Part shown: piece after piece, positions 24,826-32,739 of the stretch
Position numbering within the stretch: position 1 is the first letter of the stretch
How the letters are laid out: each line of letters starts with the position of its first letter
Assembly: GCF_902833645.1 (NCBI RefSeq)
Contig: NZ_CADFGE010000018.1
Coordinates: 62,001 to 126,000 of the forward strand
Source: Paraburkholderia fungorum
GTDB taxonomy: Bacteria > Pseudomonadota > Gammaproteobacteria > Burkholderiales > Burkholderiaceae
Length of the DNA stretch: 64,000 nucleotides
Reading direction: 5' to 3'
Notes under the pieces: generated by a model
Told to the model about the DNA's origin: nothing
The model's input: only the letters and a program-made list of their open reading frames with translations
The model's database searches: none
Program-made: the position numbers and the translations under genes

Positions 24826-26936
24826 GTTTTCTCCGTTGAGCGGATTGTTACGAGCGCATCCACGGCGCACGAAAACTGGCCTTTGGGCCGCGCGATGAAC
24901 GGGTTGATATCGATCGACTCGATGCTGCCGGCGTTGGCCGAGGCGAAACGCGAGAGCGCGGCCAGTGTGTCGGCGAGTGTGTCGACGTCGACCGGCGGTT
25001 GACCGCGCACGCCACCCAGCACGGGCCACGCGCGAATCTCGCGAATCATCCGGTGCGCTTCCGCGACGTCGAAGGGCGCCTGCCTGAACGTGACATCCTT
25101 GAGCACTTCGACGAGAACCCCGCCCAGTCCGAACATGACGACTGGACCGAACACCGGATCGCGTGTCACGCCGAGAATGCATTCCACGCCGTCCTGGATC
25201 ATCGGCGCGACCAGCACGCCTTCGATATGCGCGTTGGGCGCGGCGCGCGCGGCGTTCTCCGTGATACGCGCGAAGGCGGCCCGAACCGCCTCTGAATCGG
25301 CCAGCCGCAGTGCGACGCCGCCGACATCCGATTTGTGTGCGATGTCCGCGGACAGCACCTTGAGCACGACCGGAAATCCGAGCCGGGTGGCTGCGTCGGA
25401 GGCCTCGTCGGCGCTTCTTGCCACTCGGCTCGCAACCACCGGAATGCCGGCGTCGGTGAGGAGGCGCAGCGCGTCGGCTTCGTCGAAACGCGCAGGCTCG
25501 ATGGCGACGGGTTCAGGCAACGCAATCGGCGTCCGCTGCCGCTCGAAATGCCGGCTAAATGCGTGTAGCGCGGCAATCGCCCGCACGGCGGCAGCGGGTT
25601 CCTCGAACGTCAGGCAGCGGTGCGATTCGAGAAAATCGCGGTTCTGCTCGTCGAAGAGCGAGACGATGGCGATAGTCAGGTCCGGATGAGCGGCGCGCAC
25701 GCGGGCCCACAACTCGGTGACCATCGGTCTGTGTTGCGGCGAAATGCCGGTGACCGCCTGGAACGACACGATCGCGCCATATTGGCCGTGCTCCAGCATC
25801 GTATCGACGGTGTCGCCCAGCAACGCTGGCTCGTTGAGTATCTGGCCGGTGATATCGACCGGATTGACGGCGGACGCGAACGGCACGCGCTGGAGAATCG
25901 CCTGCTGTCCTGCTTGCGCCAGCGGGGGCACCGAGAGCCCTAACCGGTCGGCTTCGTCCACCATCAAAACGCCGGCGCCGCCGGAAAGCGACACGATGCC
26001 AAGCGCCTCGGACGCAGGCAGCGGTGCGACCGAACAGGCATAGCCGATATCGAACAGTTCGTGAATGTCTTGCGCGCGGTACACGCCGTACTGGCGCAAC
26101 ACGGCGTCGTAGATTTCATCGCAGCCGGCAAGCGAGGCGGTGTGCGATGCCGCGGCTGCGGCGCCCTGCGTGGTGCGGCCAACCTTGCACATCACCACGG
26201 GTTTGCGCTGCGCGCGAGCCAGTTCGAGCGCGGCGCACAGTTTCTCGCCGTCGCGCGCGCCTTCGAGGTAGCACAGGATCACGGAGGTGGCAGGGTCGAG
26301 CGCTTGCCACGCGAGCGCGTCGGCGAGTTCGATATCCGCTTCATTGCCCGTGGAGACGAAATGACTGATACCCAGACCGCGACGCTGCGCGAGCATCAAC
26401 GCGAAGATCCCGAACGCGCCGCTCTGGCTGATCAGTCCGATGTTGCCGCGCAGCGGCGCGGCGATTTTCAGCGCGGGGGTGAACGTCGCGTACACGCCTT
26501 GATGGTTGTTGACGAAGCCGAGGCAATTCGGTCCCAGCAAGCGGATCGCGCTGTCCTTTACGAGCGCGCGGAGTTCGTTCTGTGCGCGCACACCGGCTGC
26601 ACCGATTTCCGCGAAGCCCGAGGAAAACATCACGATCGAGCGGACCCCGGCGGCCGCCGCATCTTCCACTGCGGACATAACGCCTGCTGCGGGCACCGCA
26701 CAGATGGCCATGTCGATTGGCGCGCCGACGTCGCGCAGGTTCGGGTAAGACTGCAGACCCTGGATGCGATCCTGTTTCGGGTTGACCGGATAGATTGCGC
26801 CGGGATACTGCTGGGTCAGCAGATACTCCACCGGCAGGCCGCCTATTTTGGCCGGATTCGACGAGGCGCCGACAACGGCAATCGATTGGGGATTGAACAG
26901 CGGGCCGAGCGCCTGCTGACAGGATGACAAAGGCAT
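24813..26936 (-). CDS. NDP-forming acyl-CoA ligase (acetate-CoA ligase family)
   Basis: A 707-residue cytosolic enzyme, three modules: a CoA-binding Rossmann domain at about 10-140 (PQSIAVVGASSNPAKIGG), a succinyl-CoA-ligase-like domain with the phospho-His region (about 150-460, GLISQSGAFGIFALMLAQRR), and a C-terminal ATP-grasp domain at about 480-700 (GFPVVLKVLSADIAHKSDVG). Members join an acid to CoA with ATP or GTP giving NDP and Pi. ATG 26936 has a GGAG at proper distance; a GTG at 26945 is the alternative. Overlaps its MFS partner gene by 13 bp. Diverges from the double IclR gene across an element shared with the DUF1254 promoter. Substrate unknown. Confidence 0.9.
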   Translation of the reverse strand: MPLSSCQQALGPLFNPQSIAVVGASSNPAKIGGLPVEYLLTQQYPGAIYPVNPKQDRIQGLQSYPNLRDVGAPIDMAICAVPAAGVMSAVEDAAAAGVRSIVMFSSGFAEIGAAGVRAQNELRALVKDSAIRLLGPNCLGFVNNHQGVYATFTPALKIAAPLRGNIGLISQSGAFGIFALMLAQRRGLGISHFVSTGNEADIELADALAWQALDPATSVILCYLEGARDGEKLCAALELARAQRKPVVMCKVGRTTQGAAAAASHTASLAGCDEIYDAVLRQYGVYRAQDIHELFDIGYACSVAPLPASEALGIVSLSGGAGVLMVDEADRLGLSVPPLAQAGQQAILQRVPFASAVNPVDITGQILNEPALLGDTVDTMLEHGQYGAIVSFQAVTGISPQHRPMVTELWARVRAAHPDLTIAIVSLFDEQNRDFLESHRCLTFEEPAAAVRAIAALHAFSRHFERQRTPIALPEPVAIEPARFDEADALRLLTDAGIPVVASRVARSADEASDAATRLGFPVVLKVLSADIAHKSDVGGVALRLADSEAVRAAFARITENAARAAPNAHIEGVLVAPMIQDGVECILGVTRDPVFGPVVMFGLGGVLVEVLKDVTFRQAPFDVAEAHRMIREIRAWPVLGGVRGQPPVDVDTLADTLAALSRFASANAGSIESIDINPFIARPKGQFSCAVDALVTIRSTEKTCSP

Positions 26937-26988
26937 TGAGACCACTCCGCGTAGACCTGTAGGAGTGGCTCAGCCTAGCAATCTGGCA

Positions 26989-27023
26989 GGATGGCGGTAC
27001 TAGGGTTTCGCTATGTTAAACAC
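26989..27023 (+). promoter_or_regulatory. Shared 35-bp operator candidate, copy 2
   Basis: Between the CoA-ligase gene and the IclR-pair gene. 32 of 35 bases match the copy at 21982-22016. Its left end lies 53 bp from the ligase ATG and its right end 71 bp before the regulator ATG, a position that would allow control of both directions and autoregulation. Confidence 0.8.
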
Positions 27024-27093
27024 GGATGGAGGCCGGCTGGCGAACGTGTTCCAATTGGCGCAAGCACGCCCCGAGCGTTTCTTCGCATAAACG

Positions 27094-28710
27094 ATGGCAC
27101 CGAATCCACTCCGCAATCCCCAGTTTGCCACCACGCTCGCGCACGGCCTCGCGTTACTGAACTGCTTCAAGGTGGGCGACGCAATTCTCAGCAACAAGGA
27201 CTTTGCCGAGCGCACAGGCCTGTCGAAAGCCACGGTGTCGCGGCTCACGTATACGCTCGCCGTGCTCGGCTTTCTGCGCTACGACAACAGCGCGCGCAAA
27301 TATCGGCTGGGTTCGGCGGCGGTGTCGGTCGGGTATCCGTTTCTGCAGGGCTTGCGGATCCGTGAACTGGCGCGGCCGCTGATGCGGGAGCTTGCCGATG
27401 TGGCGCGCGGTTCGGTGTCGCTCGGCATTCGCGATCGCTCGCACATGGTGTATGTCGAGACTGCGCGCGGTCATGAATCGCCGGCGTTTCGTCCGGATAC
27501 CGGTGCGTCGCTGCCCATGCTTGCCTCCGCGATGGGCCGGGCCTGGCTCGGCCGCGCCGAGCCCGCGCAACGCGCTCTCGTGCTCGAACAGATTCGCACC
27601 CGCGACCCCGAGCAGTGGGACGCGTATCACGCCGGATTGAAGGGCGCGCTGCGTACGTTCGACAAGTGTGGCCTCGCGCTGGGCGAAGGCGATTTCGAGC
27701 CTGCAATCCATGCGGTCGCCGTACCGCTGCGCGCATCGATCGATTCAGAAACTTTCGTCTTCAACTGCGGCGTGCCGCGGGTGCAACTGACCTACAGGAT
27801 GCTTGTCGACGAGATCGCGCCGCGGCTCGTGGCGATGGTGGAAACGGTCGAACGCCAGCTCGCCTTGCAGCCTGCCGCCGACGACGAAGCGCGACTCTCA
27901 CCGGGTCCATTTCCCGGGCGGCCGACCATGGACTCGTTTCCCGACGACGACGACCGTCAGTTCGCGTTCACGCTCGCGCGCGGTCTGGAAATTCTGCGCT
28001 GCTTCCGGCCCGGCGAAGCGGCGCTCGGCAACAAGGATTTTGCCGAGCGGACGGGTTTGTCGAAGGCCACGGTGTCGAGGCTTGCCTACACCTTGACCGA
28101 GCTCGGCTACCTGCGCCATGACCAGGTGGCGCGCAACTATCGGCTCGGCGGCGGTGTGCTCTCGATGGGCTATCCGCTGCTGGCCGGCATGCGCATCCGG
28201 CAGATCGCGCGGCCTTTCATGCGCGAGCTTGCGTTGCAGATTCGCGGGTCGGTGTCGCTTGGCATGCGGGATCAGTCGAATATGGTCTACGTCGAATGCT
28301 GTCCGGGCGACGAGCGGATTCTTGCCCGGCCCGACGTCGGCGCGGTGCGTCCGATTCTGCGGATGGCGATGGGCCGGGCGTGGCTGGCGGCGGTCACACC
28401 GCAGGAGCGTGAGGTGGCGCTGAACCGGCTGCGCGTCGCCGTGCCTGAGCAATGGCAACTTTATGGGGCGCAGGTGCAGCAGGCGCTGCGCGACTACCAT
28501 GAAGCCGGCGTGTGCTTTTCGTACGGCGATATGCAGAAGAACGCGTACGGCGTCGCTGCGCCGTTGTGCGCGCAGGTGGACGCTGAGACGCTGGTGTTCA
28601 ACTGCGCGGTGCCGGCGCAGTCGGCGCAGGGACGTCGTTTGATCGACGATGTCGCGCCGCGGCTCATGGCGATGGTCGCGAACGTCGAAATTGCGGCCGG
28701 CTTGCGCTAG
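27094..28710 (+). CDS. Double IclR-family regulator (two complete IclR units fused)
   Basis: A 538-residue protein made of two full IclR proteins in one uninterrupted frame. Unit 1: HTH about 10-75 (NKDFAERTGLSKATVSRL), effector domain about 85-262. A linker of about 15 residues follows, then unit 2 from Met279 (nt 27928): HTH about 285-350 with the same NKDFAERTGLSKATVSRL core, effector domain about 355-535. Usual IclR proteins are 250-270 residues, so each half is full length. HTHs are nearly identical, effector domains more diverged (GSVSLGIRDRSHMVYVE versus GSVSLGMRDQSNMVYVE). Divergent from the CoA-ligase operon; likely binds the 35-bp elements. A frameshift artefact is unlikely because codon frame is continuous. 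Confidence 0.9.
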   Translation: MAPNPLRNPQFATTLAHGLALLNCFKVGDAILSNKDFAERTGLSKATVSRLTYTLAVLGFLRYDNSARKYRLGSAAVSVGYPFLQGLRIRELARPLMRELADVARGSVSLGIRDRSHMVYVETARGHESPAFRPDTGASLPMLASAMGRAWLGRAEPAQRALVLEQIRTRDPEQWDAYHAGLKGALRTFDKCGLALGEGDFEPAIHAVAVPLRASIDSETFVFNCGVPRVQLTYRMLVDEIAPRLVAMVETVERQLALQPAADDEARLSPGPFPGRPTMDSFPDDDDRQFAFTLARGLEILRCFRPGEAALGNKDFAERTGLSKATVSRLAYTLTELGYLRHDQVARNYRLGGGVLSMGYPLLAGMRIRQIARPFMRELALQIRGSVSLGMRDQSNMVYVECCPGDERILARPDVGAVRPILRMAMGRAWLAAVTPQEREVALNRLRVAVPEQWQLYGAQVQQALRDYHEAGVCFSYGDMQKNAYGVAAPLCAQVDAETLVFNCAVPAQSAQGRRLIDDVAPRLMAMVANVEIAAGLR

Positions 28711-28810
28711 CGCGTGCGGCGGCATTCGTATCGCGCTGCGTGCCTGAGGCGCGCGCGGCAATACCAAGTGGCGTAGCATGGCAAACTCTTCGTGCCATTG
28801 CCAAGCTCCG

Positions 28811-29731
28811 ATGCATTCCGCCCGCTCATTACCGCCGCTCCTGTCGCTACGTGCTTTTGAAGCGGCCGCGAGGCGTCTGAGTTTCAGTCATGCGGCTCAG
28901 GAACTGTTCGTGACACAGAGTGCTGTCAGTCACCAGATCCAGAAACTGGAAGCCGACCTGGGCGTTGCGTTATTCGAGCGGCGCACGCGTGCCGTCGAGC
29001 TGACCCCAGAGGGCCTGGCGTATTACGCGAAGGTGCATGCCGCCTTCGAACTGCTGCGCGCCGGTACCCGCGAGGTTCGCGTGCATCCCGGCGAGCGGGC
29101 CACCTTGACGGTCGGGATTCTGGCTTCTTTTGCAACGCGCTGGCTGGCGCCGCGCTTGCATGCTTTCTCGGCCGCCCATGCCGGTATCGATCTGCAGTTG
29201 CGGCCCGAGATCGCATTGGCCGACGTGTCGGGCGGCGAGGTCGACGTGGCGATCCGTTACGGCCGGGGCGGCTGGCCGGGCGTACGTTCGCAGCAACTCA
29301 TGCCTGAGCGTCTTTCGCTGGTTTGCATCCCGTCCCTTGTCAGTGGCCGAAGCCGCCCGCGCAAGCCGCAGGATCTGCTGCGCTTTCCGCTTCTGGCCTC
29401 GTATTCGAAGCATTCCTTCGAGTGGGAACTGTGGGCGAATCGGTTCGGCGTAGACCTTAGCCGCGCGCAGCATGTGCAACTGCATGACTACAACATCGTC
29501 GTGGAAGCGGCGCTCGCCGGGCAGGGCATCGCAATGGGCCGCCATCGGCTGATTGGCCAGCAACTGGCGAGCAAGGCGCTGGTGGAGGCATTGCCCGACG
29601 CGGTGCTGGACGAACCTCGCGTCGGCTGGTGGCTCGTCACCCCCAAGGGCGGCTTGAGCGATGCCGCGTCTGCTTTCCGCGCGTGGATCACGCAGACCGC
29701 CGCGCAAGACGTGCTGGACGGTACGCATTAG
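28811..29731 (+). CDS. LysR-family regulator, GcvA-like
   Basis: A 306-residue regulator from ATG 28811. HTH about 10-70: SLRAFEAAARRLSFSHAAQE and LFVTQSAVSHQIQKLE, then LFERRTRAVELTPEG. This opening and GVRSQQLMPERLSLVC match the GcvA/AmpR branch. The effector-binding domain runs about 95-300. It lies about 90 bp before the RidA/aminotransferase pair on the same strand, so it may regulate them or be cotranscribed. Start at 28778 also possible but less typical. Confidence 0.9.
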   Translation: MHSARSLPPLLSLRAFEAAARRLSFSHAAQELFVTQSAVSHQIQKLEADLGVALFERRTRAVELTPEGLAYYAKVHAAFELLRAGTREVRVHPGERATLTVGILASFATRWLAPRLHAFSAAHAGIDLQLRPEIALADVSGGEVDVAIRYGRGGWPGVRSQQLMPERLSLVCIPSLVSGRSRPRKPQDLLRFPLLASYSKHSFEWELWANRFGVDLSRAQHVQLHDYNIVVEAALAGQGIAMGRHRLIGQQLASKALVEALPDAVLDEPRVGWWLVTPKGGLSDAASAFRAWITQTAAQDVLDGTH

Positions 29732-29822
29732 TTTCGCTCATGCGTGGCGTGTAAAAATTGATTGGTCACACCAAGGCCGGGCCCATACGATGGGTTCTCC
29801 CTTACGATCGGACGCTCCTGAT

Positions 29823-30296
29823 ATGACCTCTTCCATCTCCGCACGTGTCGCCGAACTCGGCCTGACGCTTGAAGCCGCAGCCTCGCCCGCAGCCAATTAC
29901 GTGCCGTTCGTGCAAGAAGGCAATCTTCTCTTTATATCCGGCCAGATATCACGCAAGGGCGGCCAGCCGGCCTGCCTGGGCCGCCTCGGCGAAGAGCTCA
30001 CGGACGATCAAGGCATCGAGGCGGCGCGCCTCGCGGCGCTGGGCGTCCTGTCGCAGATTGCGGCCGCGACAGGCGACCGGCTGGAGCGTGTCGCGCGCGT
30101 CGTTCGCCTGGGTGTGTTCGTCGCCAGCACGCCGGACTTCAATCGTCATAGCGCCGTTGCCAACGGTGCATCCGATCTGATGGTCGACGTATTTGGCGCG
30201 GCCGGCCGCCATGCGCGCAGTGCGGTCGGTGTCGCGTCGCTGCCTGCCGGTGTGGCCGTCGAAGTCGAAGCCGTGATCTCTCTTACAGCAGCTTGA
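29823..30296 (+). CDS. RidA-family (YjgF/UK114) enamine/imine deaminase-like protein
   Basis: A 157-residue RidA-superfamily protein from ATG 29823. The core has AANYVPFVQEGNLLFISGQI, LGRLGEELTDDQGIEAARLA, RLGVFVASTPDF and RSAVGVASLPAGVAVEVEAVI. In RidA the catalytic Arg (E. coli R105) lies in the R-x-A/T-V segment; HARSAVGVASLP carries the matching Arg. RidA proteins hydrolyse reactive imines released by PLP enzymes. The gene sits directly before a class V aminotransferase, with a stop-start junction close enough for coupling. Longer than archetypal RidA (about 128 aa), as in the RidA group of amino acid catabolism. Confidence 0.9.
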   Translation: MTSSISARVAELGLTLEAAASPAANYVPFVQEGNLLFISGQISRKGGQPACLGRLGEELTDDQGIEAARLAALGVLSQIAAATGDRLERVARVVRLGVFVASTPDFNRHSAVANGASDLMVDVFGAAGRHARSAVGVASLPAGVAVEVEAVISLTAA

Positions 30297-30322
30297 GCTC
30301 AACGCCCGTCATTGGAATAACC

Positions 30323-31522
30323 ATGCCATCTCCTCTCTCGCTTGCCGACGTGGAAGCGCTGCGCGCCCGCACGCCCGGCGCTCAAACCGTCACGCATTTC
30401 AATCACGCGGGGGCCTCGCTGCCGTCGTCCGCCACGCTGGAAGCGATACGCGCCCAGCTATGGCTCGAAGCTACCACGGGGCCGATGGAAGCCGGCGTAA
30501 CGGGACGTGAGCAAACCGAGCGCGCGCGCCTGCTGGCTGCGCGCCTGCTGAACGCCCGGCCCGCGGAGATTGCGCTGACGACAGGCAACTCGTCCGGCTG
30601 GGGGGCCGCATTCGCGGCGCTTGCGCCCTTGCGATCCGGCGAGCGGATTCTGGTCGGGCGTCATGAGTGGGGCGGCAATCTGGCCGCCATGCGTCTTGCG
30701 GCACAGCGCACAGGGGCGACGATCGACGTCATTCCGTCCGACTCCAGCGGCGCCGTCGATCCGCAGGCGCTGGAGGCCATGCTCGATGATCGTGTGCGCC
30801 TGATCGCGCTGACCTGGATGCCGGCGAACGGCGGACTGATCAACCCGGCCGCGGCGATCGGGCAGGTCGCGCGCCGCCACGGCATCCCGTACTTCATCGA
30901 TGCCGCGCAGGCGCTTGGACAACTTCCCATCGACGTCGCCGCGGTGGGTTGCGACGTTCTGAGCGGCGTGTGCCGCAAGGCGTTGCGCGGCCCGCGAGGC
31001 ACCGGTCTGCTGTACGTGCGCGAGGATTTTCTGCCGCGCCTGACCCCGGCTTTCGTCGATACGCGATCCGCGCCGCTGGGCGCCGACGGCGAACCCGTCT
31101 TGCGTAACGACGCGGCGCGTCTGGAGGTGTCGGAATCGTCGCCCGCCTTGCATTGCGGCGTGGCCAATGCGTTGGAAGAGGCGTTGGAGATCGGCATCGA
31201 AAATATTCGCGCGCGCATCGACAGCATTGCTCAGGCCTTGCGCGTGCAACTCGCGGAGATCCCCGGCGTGACGGTGCTGGATCAGGGGCGCGAACAGTCC
31301 GGCCTGGTGGCGTTCAACGTAGCGGGTCTGGAGCCGCTCTCGGTGCAGCGCAAACTGGCGGCGCAGGGCATTACGATCGGCAGTAACGGTGTGGGCTACA
31401 CGCCGCTGGATATGGAGGCGAGAGGTCTTAAGCAGATTGCGCGTGCGTCCGTCAGCTATCTGACCACGGAGCCCGAGATCGACAGATTGCTGGATGCAAT
31501 ACGCGCACTCAGAGGCGAGTGA
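30323..31522 (+). CDS. Class V aminotransferase / cysteine desulfurase-fold PLP enzyme
   Basis: A 399-residue PLP enzyme from ATG 30323; an in-frame TTG at 30293 overlapping the RidA stop is an alternative start. Fold type I signatures: THFNHAGASLPSS, LTTGNSSGWGAAFAAL, YFIDAAQALGQLPIDV (cofactor Asp), and VCRKALRGPRGTGLLYV with K219 as the probable Schiff-base lysine. Closest in pattern to CefD/EgtE-like and NifS-like members; reaction is unassigned. The C-terminal half has FNVAGLEPLSVQRKLAAQGI. Genes for RidA and LysR precede it on the same strand, indicating an amino acid or amino-sulfur catabolic module in which RidA would clear imine by-products. Confidence 0.88.
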   Translation: MPSPLSLADVEALRARTPGAQTVTHFNHAGASLPSSATLEAIRAQLWLEATTGPMEAGVTGREQTERARLLAARLLNARPAEIALTTGNSSGWGAAFAALAPLRSGERILVGRHEWGGNLAAMRLAAQRTGATIDVIPSDSSGAVDPQALEAMLDDRVRLIALTWMPANGGLINPAAAIGQVARRHGIPYFIDAAQALGQLPIDVAAVGCDVLSGVCRKALRGPRGTGLLYVREDFLPRLTPAFVDTRSAPLGADGEPVLRNDAARLEVSESSPALHCGVANALEEALEIGIENIRARIDSIAQALRVQLAEIPGVTVLDQGREQSGLVAFNVAGLEPLSVQRKLAAQGITIGSNGVGYTPLDMEARGLKQIARASVSYLTTEPEIDRLLDAIRALRGE

Positions 31523-31651
31523 CGTGTCCCGACTTGATATCGGCACGCTGGATCGTTGGCATGCGTATCGGCTATCCTTATTGCCGCAATGAATGGCGCG
31601 GAGCCGGGACACGAGGTTCCCGACCACATATCAAGAACTACGGGGCCAACC

Positions 31652-32122
31652 ATGCTATGCCACGAGACATGGAGTTTTCGACACGCTTTCGCCGGCTTCG
31701 TGCTGGCCGCGATTTCGTGCCTGATCAGCGGTTGTAGCGACGGCATATCGGACAGCGACGTTGCATTCGTTACCGCCGCGACGCCGCCCCAATTCCAGTC
31801 GCTACGGATGTACGGCGCAGCCGCGAATAGCGCCCCTCTGGGCAGCAGCGGCGTTCATGCGGCGGGCGGCCTTCATCAGGGGTGTCAGGCGGTGATCAGC
31901 GCCGGGGGCCGCGAAATACGCGAGACGGTGATTCTCGAAGACGAGCCGGGCGCGAACTTCGATCTGGACGCTACCCGCACCGCCGACGGATGGAACGTGA
32001 CCTCGGATGGACTCACGCCGCCGAGTACCGACCCTGTCGGCTTCCGCACGCGCTTCACCCGCTGCGTGAACGCGCTCCGTGACAAATATGCGGCTGAACC
32101 GGAAAAGGCGCCCTTCAGCTAG
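31652..32122 (+). CDS. Hypothetical lipoprotein
   Basis: A 156-residue protein read from ATG 31652 because only this start gives a signal peptide with lipobox (FAGFVLAAISCLISGCSDG, Cys about 29). The mature part has a conserved-looking GGLHQGCQAVISAGG and a C-terminal FRTRFTRCVNALRDKYAAEP; two further Cys could pair. No domain recognised. The gene ends 3 bp before the stop of the converging Lrp-type gene. Upstream ORF extension adds a less probable N-terminus. Confidence 0.68.
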   Translation: MLCHETWSFRHAFAGFVLAAISCLISGCSDGISDSDVAFVTAATPPQFQSLRMYGAAANSAPLGSSGVHAAGGLHQGCQAVISAGGREIRETVILEDEPGANFDLDATRTADGWNVTSDGLTPPSTDPVGFRTRFTRCVNALRDKYAAEPEKAPFS

Positions 32123-32125
32123 GCA

Positions 32126-32599
32126 TTATTCGTCGCGAATGCGTAGCGGCAGCGCGGTTTTATATTCGACGCGACGCAGCGCGACGGAGGTGTGAATGTC
32201 GCGCACGCCGTCAACCTTCGTGAGCCGGGTCATGACGAAGCGCTCGATGCCCGCAATGTCGGCCGCGACCACCCGGAGCATGTAGTCGAAAGCGCCGGTC
32301 ATCAGGTAGCACTCCATCACTTCATCCAGGTTCGCAATCGCGCGCTCGAACGCCGCGAGCCGTGCCTCGCTTTTCTTCTCGATTGCCACGGACACGTACG
32401 CATTGACGGGAAACCCCGCCTTCTCCTGATCCAGCAGCGTCACGTACTGGTTGATGACGCCGGCCTCTTCAAGCATCCGGATACGCCGGTAAAACGGCGA
32501 CAGCGAAAGACCCAGCGACTCCGCGAGGTCGGCGGCTTTCGTATGGGCATCGAGCTGCAATGCGCGCAGGATGGCCACGTCGGTACGGTCAAACTTCAT
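32126..32599 (-). CDS. Lrp/AsnC-family regulator
   Basis: A 157-residue Lrp/AsnC protein. N-terminal HTH about 4-62 (KFDRTDVAILRALQLDAHTK, LGLSLSPFYRRIRMLEEAGV) and C-terminal RAM/AsnC ligand domain about 65-150 (AYVSVAIEKKS, ECYLMTGAFDYMLRVVA). It diverges from the large indolepyruvate oxidoreductase gene with 140 bp between starts, the usual layout for a local amino-acid-sensing regulator of that enzyme. Effector probably an aromatic or branched amino acid; this is inferred from the neighbour. Confidence 0.93.
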   Translation of the reverse strand: MKFDRTDVAILRALQLDAHTKAADLAESLGLSLSPFYRRIRMLEEAGVINQYVTLLDQEKAGFPVNAYVSVAIEKKSEARLAAFERAIANLDEVMECYLMTGAFDYMLRVVAADIAGIERFVMTRLTKVDGVRDIHTSVALRRVEYKTALPLRIRDE

Positions 32600-32739
32600 T
32601 GGCTAACTTTCCCTTAAAACGGTTGAAAATCGGCGCGACTTGCCAATTTCAAGCGATTGTGGGACTGAGTTTGGCACGAATCGCCTCTATCGGCTACCTA
32701 AAATGGCTCGCATGCCACTACAGGCAGAGGAGACACACA

